A stretch of DNA of 64,000 nucleotides from Myxocyprinus asiaticus (Eukaryota > Chordata > Actinopteri > Cypriniformes > Catostomidae): positions 13,609,001 through 13,673,000 of the forward strand of contig NC_059346.1 in NCBI RefSeq assembly GCF_019703515.2, read 5' to 3'. The notes below the pieces were generated by a model that saw only the letters and a list, made by a program, of their open reading frames with translations, ran no database searches and was not told the origin of the DNA. Within the stretch, counting starts at the first letter, position 1. Every line of letters begins with the position of its first letter. Below are positions 11,542 through 23,313 of this stretch, piece by piece. The position numbers and the translations under genes are program-made.

Positions 11542-12119
11542 CTATGGTGTACACACAGTGCACAACTGCAGACCTCTGCTTGCCTCCTAGTTAATGTTAT
11601 TGTGTTGAAATAGTTTTGCTAATCAGCTGCGGGCCCACTTTTACCTACAATTGTGTAGATTTATGCAGATTGTTTGTCGTTTTTACTATCATGAATAGTG
11701 ATCCCCCGTAAGAAATATTTTTTACATTTTAAAAGTTAAATACTTCCATCTGGTGCACTTTGAGAGCAAAATTAAGAGGCTAGTGTTGTGCTCTTGTAAA
11801 CAATTTTGTGCTCTTAAAGCTGCAGTAGGCAACTTTGAAATAAATCAAATTGTGAGAAACAGCACACCCAATTCTTCCCCATATACATGATGCTCTTCAC
11901 CCCCAGCCAGGGTTTAATTGACAGCTGTTCACAAACAGAGCATAATACGGTTCAAAACAGTGTTACTATGAATGCAAACTTTAATAGAGTGAAAAAGACA
12001 CTCTATTAGCATAACATAAATATATATAAATAAATAAAAATTTCCAACATCCTTTTGAATGTCCATGTACTAAAATAAAATATTTGATGCCATGAGTGTA
12101 CCTCCATTTACTATTACTA

Positions 12120-12696
12120 TTATTTTGAATGGCCTTGGAAAATGAAGCAATGTGATAATTTTACCTGGTCGTAAAAAGTAGTCCGTTAATTTACCTGATG
12201 AACTTTCACCTTTTGCTGACCCTTTATGCTTCACAGAGCTAATGTGTGCTTCTAAATCACTTGCACCTTTATTAGCAACTTACACATAAATGCCAGCTTT
12301 ACATGTCATACATTCTGCTTCCCATGGATCTCGACCTGGACGAAAGCATGGGAATTTGTGCAAATCTTCTGTAAATTTGCACTTTCGTTTGGGCATTGTT
12401 TCCACTCAGCTGTCATTGCTGTCACACAACAGCGCTTTGCGCGTTTGCGGAGAGATTGACAGGCAGGAATTTGGCCAATAGTTGCTGCAAGCCTCTTATA
12501 ATTGACCAATTGGTGTGCGAGAAGGCGGGACTTACAAATAGGGGTTAAAGCAATGCAAATATGTGCACACACAATGAAGTATTAGACCAGATGCACATCA
12601 TAATGCAACTAAAGCTGAATCCTGGACATTTTCACAAATTTAGAAATCCCGGCCGGACGTAAAAGTCCGGGAAAAAGAGGACATATGGTCACCCTA
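12120..12696 (-). mobile_element. hAT transposon fragment with zinc-finger remnant
   Basis: On the minus strand the element starts at 12696 with TAGGGTGACCATATGTCCTC, a common vertebrate hAT terminus. Further in, around 12330-12170, the minus strand reads ECMTCKAG, a stop, then VANKGASDLEAHISSVKHKG, matching the C-x2-C ... H-x5-H zinc finger that precedes hAT transposases. The rest of the transposase and the second end are absent. It sits inside the Kolobok-type element. Confidence 0.5.
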
Positions 12697-13869
12697 ATCA
12701 TGATTCTAACTTCAGCAGTAATATTATTTGTTTGCTCTTGTACACTGATGATGATAAATTGTGTGTGGAGCAGTGTATAAATGCAGTGGATACATTTAAT
12801 GTTAGTTAATGTTACTTACCTCAAAGATTTGTCGTCCTCCTCAACCAAATAACGTTAGACAGATCCAGGAATACTCCAGTGCATATATCTGCGAGTGTGT
12901 GTGAGAGCGTGAGTTTACAGCAGTGGGTGAGGAGCTGACTGAACTGACTGGAGCTGACTGGTGCGTGAGAGAGAGTGCAAAACACAACCTTTTATTTTAT
13001 GTTATTATGAGACTGAAAAGTGCAAAAATATTTTAGATGAGAAGTGTAAAAATGTTTTCGGTTCATTATGAGACCGTGGCGGGACAAATTAGACTGTTTC
13101 GTGCTGCCAGAGACTAGTCAATTAATGGGTAACACTGTTCATATATAATTATATAATTACAAGCTGTAATGTTACAGCCGCTATCCACGGTAGTCCACAG
13201 CTAACTTGCTCACTAACTCTCTAATACACCCGGTAATGTCCAACCGGGAGTAAGCCTCTGTTCTCCGTTCATATCTCAGGTGAAAAAAGTTCGGCTACAC
13301 CCATTCCAGCAAAAGATGACTAACTTAGATGCACTATGTGTCTTTTACTTGAAGCTTTGTTAGGTTCACAATAATCAACAGTGTACTTGTAAGAAAGCTA
13401 CTAAATTAAAACTTACCACTGTGAAACTTCCTGCTTAAGTCGTGCTTGAAAAGGTGGTTCGGGTCGATCAGCTTGTTCTTCCAAACTTTCATTATCGGAC
13501 TCAAACTGGTATGGCAAAAACCGACGCCACTGTTACCATAGTTACAATAGTGTTTACAGCTGTTTAGGAAGCCTGAAACTCTGTTATGGTAAGGGGCATT
13601 ACATTTCCGTCACACACTCTACGTGGTTGACCAATCACAACAGACTAGGCCAGCTGACCAATCCGAGCAGACTGGGCTTTTTGGAAAGTGGGGCTTTAAA
13701 GAGACAGGACCTAAATCAGAGCGTTTGAGCCAGAGGATGAAAACAGGTTTAGCAGAAATGTACAGTATAAGAAAAATAATGTGTTTTTTGAACATTAAAG
13801 CATGTAAACCTATTCTAGTAGACCCCAAAATAAAATCATGAACCTATAAATTAGCATAATATGGGCTTT

Positions 13870-16306
13870 TTAAGAAACATTTAATTTCCTTCTTTAAAAT
13901 GGAACAGCCTCTTTATTGCCCTCTGAGCTCATATTTGATTACAGATTACAAATTTCATCCATCCTCCCTCATTGCTGTCATTGTTTCTCTTCTTTTCTTC
14001 ACATCTCTTAAATAAATCACCCCTTATTTTATTACTATTTCCTCCCTCCCTATAAACAGCTCATTTCCCCCACCCCGTCTTTTCTTTCACTACTCTGCCT
14101 CTCTTGACGCTGTCATTTTCTCCATCTATCGGAGGTCATCAGAACAGCAGAGTTCAGGTAAACACTAACAGAATCACACTTCCTTCCAATTTGCATAATG
14201 AGGCCTATTTGACTCTAATTATCCTAACAAGTAGCACCACCCCTAAGCCTCTCGTCACCCTCTTAATGAGCGTTAATTATTCTATCTAGACAAACAAGAG
14301 ACACCTTTAACACCTCCAGTATTCTCACTTTATCCCCTCACTCACTCTCCCATCATCACAGGAGAGAGAACCCAGCCTAATCGATACTGAAAATGGCAAT
14401 ATGAGAAGAAAGAAGAGAATGATAGTCAAACAGTTACACAAAAGTGTAACTGTAATTTCCAGAGCCAATTCTGTACGGCTACAATACATCCAGAAGATAA
14501 AAAGCTGATCATTTCTCAGGTGTTGTGAGGGCATGTACGTGTTAAATGAACTGCTGGCCAGGAGTCGTTAATGACAGAGAAATTCCTTCCAGCAGCCTGT
14601 AAATAGAGCGAGTGAGATTTTTCTTGAAGCAAGCAGAATAAAACAGATGTATGGCATGATTTCAATATACTGATATCTCTAATCATAGCTTCTCTTTTAT
14701 CTAGCCATGGAGACATCACTGTCTTTATTCTGCTTTGTCTGGCTAACAATTTGCAACATACTCAAATTCTCTTTTTCATCCTGGCTTTATATGTATATAC
14801 CTGTCCTTCCCTAATGCAGAAATTTCCTTCACAGGTTTCTCAGTGAATGAATTAAAGCGGCTGTGTGTGTTCTCGCCTAATTCGTAATACACAAATTCCG
14901 AACGTTTCCACCATACTGCCATGCTCCACTGCTCTAATGATTTTCTCCTCCTCTTCATTCTTCCTTTCTGAAACCGACTGAAATCAATCTGCTGAAATGA
15001 AAGTTTTCAATTTTATTATGTTTGCAAAATGTGAACTCGCTAACTGGTCTTTCTGCCATTTTAATGGAAAATCATTTCGGTCTTAGCATACTTTCTCGCC
15101 AGCTCTGTAAGTTAGAAGTGACAGAACAGCACTAAAAGGACTTTGTATGGAAACACATAGGATTTCTTAAGAAACATTTACCTTAGACTCCTGAATAGCA
15201 ATGCTCTTTTGTTCTGAATTATAGAGCCATCTTGGAACCAGGGCAATCTAAACTGATGACATTTTATTCAATAGTCATTTCCCATAAATTGAAAGGAGAA
15301 ATATTGAGGGGATATAGGGAGAGGGAGAGAGAGAGGCAAATCTTTCCCTGGAAAGTTTTATTGTCTTCCTCTGGGTCATTATCTCAATTAAAAACATAGG
15401 AGATAATGATCACAGTCATTACTTTCACCCCTCCCCTCATATATCCCTCCTTTCTCTTTGTCAGTGCCAATCTTTGGGGAAATATCTTCTTGATTATACC
15501 TCTTTGAAAATCGATTATTAAAAGCACACACACACCATCTTGAATCTGTCCATTTTAAGAAACAAAGCAAAAATGCTGTATTTATTGCTTTGCTGGAGAG
15601 TTTGTCAGCAAGAAAACCCACAAAGGAAGTATGTGTCTGAGTGTAAGCATGCCTGAATGCCTGCATGGTGGGTGTGTGCGCATGTTTGTATTTGTGTGTG
15701 TTAATGGAGAGAGAAAAAGATTAAGGCTTCACAGCCTCCCTAGAGCAAATCATCTCCCTGGTGTCAGCCAACCATCCAACATATGGGCCCTACTCGGCTC
15801 GTAGACACGGCCAGTGTGTCTGTGTGTGTTTGTGTTGCAGGGCAACTGTGTTTGACAGCCTGATAGTCTGACGGTTTTAATCACACCTCTGGTTTTGTTA
15901 CAACTGTTCAGACCTGCAGCAGAGCCTTGAAACACTCAGGGATTTGAAAATATCTGCCATCAGACACTGAAGGGAGAGAAGATGAAGATGAAGCAGAGAG
16001 ATGTTTCATTGTCAGCTTTCAGCTGAGAAAATGAGCTCCAAGCTTTCTGGGAAGACTTCTTCAGTAAACATCCATCTGCTTTTGTCAATTAAGCTCCTAA
16101 AACAACCCAACGCAACAAAAACCTTTTATCCCTGATTTATCCACGGTTGAGTACAGGTGCATTTTCAGGCCTTCAATTGCAGATAAATTGCAAATTTGGT
16201 GTAACTCACTCACAGATCTGTCTCCTTTACATGCTCTCACACACTAGACAATATATAATCTCTTTCTGCCTCTGGCTTCAATTCATCAGCAGCTCTATAG
16301 TATTAA
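13870..16306. other. Low-repeat stretch, no gene; possible conserved non-coding block
   Basis: The composition is more even than in flanking repeats and I recognise no mobile element. The block 14160-14290 has ATTTGCATAATG (POU octamer-like) and TAATTAT motifs, which resembles vertebrate conserved non-coding DNA, but conservation cannot be judged from one sequence. The open frames here have no motifs. Confidence 0.4.
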
Positions 16307-17412
16307 CCCTCCTATTGCGTTCAGGTCATTTTGACCTGGGAGAGGTATATGATCATTTTTAAATACCACATCGTTTTTAGTGCAGGAACCAAACTTTGTG
16401 ACTTTGTCAAGACTATAAAATGCACATTTTCTGTTTTTTCAGATGTTTTAATAAAATTGTTTAAGAGATATAATCATTAAAAAAAATTATCTTTTGCATT
16501 CGCAGGTCAATTTTGACCTGGGCATCAACTGTGCCTTCACACTTGATATTATGTATTATGATCACAGGTGAATTACTGACCAGGCCAATTGTGCCAGTAC
16601 CCTGGGGCCTTGGGCTGCAAGGTCTCGCAGCCCTTCTACTTTGAAAAAAATATTTAATAGAAACTTGAACATGTGGGCCCCAAAGCTTAAACTAGGCCCC
16701 CTCAATAGTCCCCTGTGACTATGAGGGCCCTAAGTCCTCTTATAGAACCCTTTTGCCTTCCTGTTTTTCTAATTAAATTTTCTGAGCCACTCTTTAACCC
16801 TAAAACGCTACCTGTATCATATTTGATACATGACTTTCTAGAGCCTCTACATCAATATGATTAAAACTTAGCTGAAAACCTGTTGTATGCTGTGTACTAT
16901 ATGTTTACTGCCTCCTGGTGAAAGTTTCAATGCTCTTCTGGAAGTAGAAGATCTAGTAATATATTTTCCAAAATGGCTACCTTCACACTGTGATGCACTC
17001 GTCTTTTTAATGTGAAATCTTTGCTGATTTTGATAAAGTAAAATGAATAACAACGATTATATTTTTACTGATATTTTAAAATTAGTATTTATTGAATTGA
17101 AGCAACATGTGTTCACTTAAAATGTCATTATTTTATGGACAAATTGTGTTGAAAATGTGTATCAAATATTATACAACATGCTTTTGAGGTATATCTCCCA
17201 AACATCATTCCATTCCATTCATGTCCAGCACAATAATAATAAAAAATAAAAAAAAAGATTTTAAAATACTGACATATCATTTTTAAAGATATAGTTGAAG
17301 TGCAATTTATTTTACATATGCAGCTTGCTCTGTTATATAGATCTTGTGGTTTTTATACAGATCTCATGGTTTGTTATTGTAGTGTGATCTCACTATCACA
17401 TAAAAAAATAAA

Positions 17413-17414
<2 letters not shown>

Positions 17415-17486
<72 letters not shown>
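17415..17486. repeat. (TA)n microsatellite
   Basis: About 36 uninterrupted TA units. Confidence 0.98.
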
Positions 17487-17487
<1 letters not shown>

Positions 17488-17611
17488 TCGTTGCACTCTA
17501 ATCGGTCTTGGATACTACTATTCTGATGCTAGTGAAACTTTGTAACGCAGCACTTTTCATACCGCTGTCTCCTTAAGATGAATCGCTTATGATGTATTAT
17601 TCCTCTTTTGC

Positions 17612-17657
17612 AAGTCGCTTTGGATAAAAGTGTCTGCCAAATGAATAAATGTAAATG
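17612..17657 (+). repeat. SINE/LINE-type conserved tail
   Basis: AAGTCGCTTTGGATAAAAGT followed by GTCTGCCAAATGAATAAATG is a tail shared by many teleost short interspersed elements. A tRNA-like head is not evident in the preceding 120 bp, so this is either a truncated SINE or a different family using the same tail. Confidence 0.5.
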
Positions 17658-19559
17658 TTCTATAAAAAAAAAGGTTTTAAATTTTTTTTTCAAACATCAA
17701 CATAGTGTTTGGTGTATAAAAATATGATAATTAATTACAAAAATCATATTGCATTTTAGGTGCCAAATTGTAATGTCATACATTTCTATAGAGCAAGGAG
17801 AGGAAGGTGGCCAAACTCCGAAACATTTGACATCTCTGAAAAGCCCAGGGTATCCTCTTAAGATACACAAACTATAAACTATTCATTGCTATAACTGCAT
17901 GTTTGCCCTACATTACAAAAAATAACTTTGTTCTGGTGGTTGTGAAAAATAAGATTTTGATATTTAATTTTGTGTGTACAAAAGTACTGATTTAACTAGA
18001 TACGTAAAGTTTGTTGAGACAAAATTTAATGTTGGTTTGACAAAACATTGTCTTAAAGTTTTAAACAGGGTATAAATAGTGTATAGGGATGATCACTTCT
18101 GAATGGAACACTGAGGAGTAAGAAAAGATATGGCAGCGCAAGCCAAAACTGCCTGAACTCTTTGCCGAGTTTCACCAAACCCATGCGTAGATGCTGTAAG
18201 AGACTATTTTTTAAATTCTTCAATATTTAAAGTGTTTGATGAATTTAAAATATTTCCAAATGTATTATTGCCACTTTAAATATATGCACATGAACACATT
18301 TTGTTACATTCTTGTTTTTGGTTTTGGCTTTTTGTATGCATAATTTGTAGTATTTACAAGTATTTACATTGATATGTATAACAAATGCTAAAATAGTACT
18401 GTCTCTTTAAGAACAGTGGCTGTTCAGTGAACAGTTGAGCGGTTTCTTTACCACATCCATGCTGTGTGTTTGAATTAATCTGACTGTAAATAACAGAACA
18501 GGTTTTAAAAGACACTTAAATAAATAAACAACAATGGATTGCGTGGATCTTAGCTTTAAAATATAAATCTAAAAGATAACTGGACCAGGTGGCCCTAAAT
18601 GAAAATTGACCCTGGGGCCCTTGCTAGTCATAAATATGATATTATGTTTTTGTACATCTATGAATTAGATTTTTTTCTTATAAGCACTACACTTACATTT
18701 TTTCCTCTGTTCTATACTTTTACACACTTTTTTGTCTCTCACTGGGACTGCATCTTGTTTACAAACATGCACACAAACAGGTACACACAGACACACACAT
18801 TCCTGTAAAAAACATAACAAATAAACTAAATCAAAGGTACTACTGTCTAAAGGGGGTGTGGTGAGAGCACAAGTCACATTAGTCTAAATAGGGCTTGAAA
18901 GAGGAAATTGTCCACATTTTACTCTGCAGCCATCTAATGCCGAACCAGCTTGCAGCATACTCACGCATCAACATTCAGCGGTTCATGCAACAGATTTTGC
19001 TGAAAAACATTGTAAAGAAGTATTAATGTTGTATTCTTGAGATGTACAGTTATTTTGACATTTAGCTGAAAAAGAATAAATTGGTTTCATAACTTTTGAC
19101 CACCAAGTTGTATGGAGCAGTTATGAGTTATAGGACATTCATTCAATTACAAGTAATTCTCACATTATATTAATATAAATTGTATATTATATTTAGATAA
19201 CATTTCACAGAAATGTTGATAAAAAAAAAAAAAAAAAAAAAAAAAGATGTCTTCACATTGTATCAGACTGGTTTTGCTGTAGTTCATGTATATTTTTAAA
19301 TGTCAAAGAATTTCTACGTTTTATTATTTGTACAAATAAATGGCATAAGAATTAATAACTTTTGTATTTGTCAGTTAACATGCCAAAAATATCAACCTTT
19401 TTACATGTATAAACAGTTAAGAACTTAATAACTTACAATATAGTTTTAGTTGAAAACCACTGGGTTATGAATGATTTATAAGCTTGAATTCCACCAGGTC
19501 AAAATTGACCCGCGAATGCAAAAGGTGTTTGCAGATTCTGAATGCAATAAGAGGGTTAA

Positions 19560-21203
19560 AAAAAAAAAAATCAACTGGCACTGTTATAATAACAACCACA
19601 AACCTCCAAATATTCTTGTGGCTATTGCACAATTCAAAGGACACAATTCCATGCATTCAGACCACATGCTGTCTGAAATTGCAAGTGATGTATTCTTTGC
19701 TTGCTGTCTATTACATGCGAGGCCACCTTTGATGCAAAGTCTGAAAAACAGTGATGATGAGGATGACGGTTTAAGTGCTTGATCAGCAAGTGCTGTCTCC
19801 AGAGTCATCCTTTCAGATATCATCTAACCCAACACACACACAGGCACACACACTTGGACTAACTTGTCATCCCTCACGTTTGGGATCTTCAACACTTACT
19901 CTGTAATTTTGCAACCCCCCCCCCACACTCTGACTTTCTGTCTGTCTCTCTCTTTCGCCCACAGCCTAATTGTTTGTTTTTGACATGTCCAGTTTCAGAC
20001 TTGCTGGGATAGTGAAAGCAAAAATAGATGTGAAGGTCACTGTGGTTCCTCAGCTGGAGAGAATAAATAAAAACAGCACACTGCCGGGACAAAAGTCTGG
20101 TCATTTCATCACTGTCTATTGCCTCTGCGGAGAGTGAAAATCAGGTGGCTCACCTTAACTACAACACATATCTTTGTTTTTATTCATTACAAAATTAAAA
20201 TTAAGAGTCCTGTCCCCTTTAAACTACTTCAAATGCAGAGTAAACTCTAAAGGCTAAAAAAGGCAGAAAGAGTAAGCCCCTTAACAAGGTACATCATATG
20301 ACTTCCTGGACAAAAAAAAAAAAATAATAATAAATTGACTGATAGTAACATTATCATACGCAACATTCATATGAAATTCGTATTATCATAAGAAATGCAG
20401 TAGATTCGTCCAACATATTGTTGTTAATCTTGCCGACTCTCTTTATCTAACCAACTCATTTAACATGTTCAATTACAAATGAGAAAATTAAAAACAGAGA
20501 AAAAAAACAGCGCGCGAGAAGCTTCAGTCAAACAAAATTGACTTACTTTCATTAGCACATTAAGATCATGCTTTAGATTTTGACATTACAATGCAGACGT
20601 TAATGAAGAATAATCCTTTATGTAAAATAATAAAAAATAAAAAAAAGTATATTAACCTTTTAAATCATTGAATAGCACGTGTTCTTAAATGTAAGAGAAT
20701 AAAACGCAGAGTGTGTAGATGTGTGAAGCGTTTCAAACTCTGCTCGTGTCAGAAAACTGTATATCCAGAAAGAGAGGAAGACGCAGGCTTCAATCATCAT
20801 ATTTCTACGCCAACTATAGACATACATAATTTACTATAATACAGCAAGAAAACAAGGTGAGAAAACAGCAGTTATATTATTTATTACGCTTTGGCACAAC
20901 AAAACCACCCGCCGATGTACCGCGCGCCATATACACACACCACTTACCACAAAAGTGTATGTATTCGTTTATAAATATATCAAGAGTACATTAAGATGTT
21001 AAAATGGGTCAAGTGGAACAGGGAGCAGAAGAAAAACGAGTGAAATGAAGTAACTTATTTTCCTACATGAAAGCGCACTGTCATTGCGCTTATCAGTAGA
21101 CTGACTAGATGAATCTGTTTATTTATTCTGCGAGACAGTGACTTTATAAGAGTAAACATATAATATTGCAACAAGTTTTGTATGTTCCTAAATGTTTTCT
21201 TAC
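19560..21203. other. No recognised gene; probable intron side of the candidate exon
   Basis: A-runs occur at 19561-19570 and 20311-20323, and C-runs at 19914-19923. No further exon was recognised on the minus strand. From about 20480 onward CpG becomes more frequent. Confidence 0.4.
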
Positions 21204-21261
21204 CTTCGTGGTGAGACGCGATGAGGACCGCGTGGAGTAACGCCATCCGTATAGCGATCAT
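21204..21261 (-). CDS. Candidate first coding exon of a host gene (signal-peptide-like), unidentified
   Basis: Reading the minus strand, an ATG at 21261-21259 opens MIAIRMALLHAVLIASHHE, a short positively charged start followed by a hydrophobic run, as in a secretory signal peptide. The frame then meets GAAG|GTAAGA, a near-consensus splice donor (GT at 21203-21202), leaving the exon with phase 1. The region upstream (21262-21900) is unusually CpG-rich for this window, as expected of a promoter and 5' UTR. Downstream exons would lie toward lower coordinates, but I found none, so the intron would be long. I do not recognise the protein. The exon is short and the case rests on three weak signals agreeing. 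Confidence 0.35.
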
Positions 21262-21900
21262 CTTTGGCTTTCTGAGTTGTAGTATATTGTTCGAAAACAA
21301 CATTATCAATAGTCTAGTTTGATAAGTTGATGAATAAATAAAATAATCCTGTGAGAACTCATGTGAGAATGTAATTCTTTGGACAGGAGTTTCGCGTTGT
21401 TTGCGGTCCCTCAAAATCAGTGTCCATAAACCGTCACCAAAATTGTCAAAACGAGACTCGAACCGTTTACTTTAAGTGATAAGGCCGTATTATAACCCAG
21501 GAAAAGTCACTCGTGCTGTTCTTCCGATGTCATTATTCCTTTTTACATAAAGTTTAAAACAGAAGTGTAGAGGTCCGGACCGGTGACGGTGTGGCGGGAG
21601 TCACACGCCGTAGAAGTTCTCCGCGCGAGCTTGTGGATAGGAAAAGACGCGCGTCCTATGAATCCGTCTCTTGACGCACACTAGTGCAAAACGACAGGCG
21701 GTCGCCGTTGATTCTCTCTGAAATGTTCCCATCGCTCCTAAGACGCTGCTTTTGCTTTGACATTGCGTTGACTGTTTCGCTTTGCCTAAACGAACTTGGT
21801 CGCGTAGTTCTCCAGAGACAGAAAGGCCAATAGTCAAGCTGGTACTCCAGCTCAAAGAGAGGAAAGCTCGTGAAGATGAGGCGGAATTGATTGACACGTC
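21262..21900 (-). promoter_or_regulatory. CpG-rich stretch, possible promoter and 5' UTR
   Basis: CpG dinucleotides are dense at 21540-21860 (for example GGTCCGGACCGGTGACGG and CTCCGCGCGAGC), in contrast to the CpG-poor flanks. No TATA box at a sensible distance is evident. It lies directly upstream of the minus-strand candidate exon. Another explanation is CpG-rich repeat remnants. Confidence 0.35.
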
Positions 21901-23311
21901 AACTAGCCAATGGGGTGTTCAGACAGAACAGGTGCGCTAAAAAGATCAGCCAATCACAAGCAGGAAAACCCCTCATCCCTGCACCCAAGCAGGCTGACAA
22001 CAAACAGACGAGCAAAACCACATTTTATTTGGAAGAACACGTACAGTTTACACATGCCGTTCTAATGTTTTTTAAAAGATTAACTACATCTAAATAGTAT
22101 TGGGTAAACGTTGAGGAAAGTTTTTGTATGGCTTTATAGATGTATAGGGGTTTAGTTTGTTATAGGCATGTATGAAGCTAATCATTTTAGGATAGATTTT
22201 AAGTACGAGAAAAAGTATCAGTGAACCTCACTGTGACTGATAGCACTGTGGTCAAATGGAGGAGTGATAGCGACCCCTAGTGAGTACGACACAAATAGCT
22301 TGTGTCTCTGTGTGGTCCAAGTGTCTCAAGCAATACATGGTTTGAAAAGTGTCTTACCATCTTATGTTTCATCTTTAAAACCGTAAGCTCCATGTCTTGA
22401 TTTGTGAATTCATCAACAACAACAAATAATTTGATAACAGATGTGTTGAAATGATTTGGCCTTGGTAAGATCCTTTTTTGGCCTTGAACAGTTTCACCAT
22501 CATCGTAGTTTTCACCCATACAGAAATCTGATATATGTATGTCCATGTATGGTTTTCACTGATATAAAAAAGTAACATATTGTACTTCTACATATGCAAA
22601 ATATTTTAAAATATTACAGAAATGGTCATTTTTATATACAGAATGTAACATTTATTTAGAAAATGCACATATATGCCCAAAGTATGTTTAAATATGGCCA
22701 TATATCATATTAATTTATGGGTCCCCATATTCGTTTTTATAAACGTCTTTTTTCTCTTTTTGGTTGAATGCAAGAGTCATTAGTTTTAAATGCCCGCTGC
22801 CCCTTTAAACACTTTTGTGCAGTGCACAGGAGCTGTATTTCCAGCCGTGCTCATTTGTTTCATCGGGAGAGCTGAATATTTCCTGCTCTATTGAGTGTGT
22901 GAATGATGAATGCTGAAAATGAATCCGATGCATTCTGTTTCTTCCTGAGTCTATTTGCCAGGCTCAGCTTTTGGGGATCAATGTTTTTTGGCCCACATTT
23001 TTAGGTGCACTGCATTGTGCATGTGCATAGAAATACGACTGGCCCTCTTCTATCACTTTCTCAGTTTTATGCTCTATTTGCACACACAAATACAGACTCG
23101 CATATAAACATGCTTTTAAATCCACATTGCTTATGTCAGAGATCAAAATTACATTTAAAAAAAAAATATTGTCACTTGAACATGATACTGATACTGATAA
23201 TCGTTTCTTTATACTTAAAATCATTATAACAAGGAGATTTCTAAAACACTTTTGATCAACAGCAGGCTATATAACTCTATTTTATTTATTTCAACCTCTT
23301 TTTCACTGACA
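21901..23311. other. No gene seen
   Basis: AT-rich DNA with no element boundary I can defend. The minus-strand open frames at 22277-22578 and 22964-23224 lack motifs and I treat them as chance. Confidence 0.5.
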
Positions 23312-23313
23312 TA

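Larger units (their letters stand above)
10950..13869 (+). mobile_element. Kolobok-type DNA transposon remnant (TTAA target, THAP trace)
   Basis: It is flanked by TTAA at 10946-10949 and 13870-13873. The ends form an imperfect inverted repeat: AGAGACCCTATTATGC against AAAGCCCATATTATGC (13 of 16 match). Near the left end a short frame starts with a THAP-like half-domain, and Kolobok transposases carry THAP domains, which separates this from piggyBac (also TTAA). No catalytic region is visible; the interior holds an hAT fragment (12120-12696) and other repeats. It is non-autonomous and old. Confidence 0.65.
16555..18636. repeat. 2.1-kb insertion inside the piggyBac-like element
   Basis: The 11-mer TGATATTATGT occurs once in the sibling copy (1990s) but twice here, at 16544-16554 and 18637-18647, exactly bracketing the extra DNA. 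This is what a target-site duplication looks like. The insert contains CCTGGGGCC-type segments near both ends, a long (TA)n run and a SINE-like tail. I cannot assign it to a class; 11 bp is long for most DNA transposons and would suit a retroelement or a composite. Confidence 0.6.
16307..19555 (+). mobile_element. piggyBac-like non-autonomous element, both ends present (3249 bp)
   Basis: TTAA lies at 16303-16306 and 19556-19559. The left end is CCCTCCTATTGCGTTCAG; the right end reversed is CCCTCTTATTGCATTCAG. A second inverted block, TTGCATTCGCAGGTCAATTTTGACC-type, occurs near 16494-16520 and again, inverted, near 19497-19525. No transposase is visible. Removing the 2.1-kb insertion at 16555-18636 leaves roughly 1.15 kb, so the original element was a small MITE-like form. 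A truncated sibling lies at 1737. Confidence 0.75.

Noticed and set aside
21601..21897. 98-aa minus-strand frame in the CpG-rich block
   Set aside because: Ser/Arg-rich chance frame in CpG-rich DNA; more likely promoter or 5' UTR than coding.
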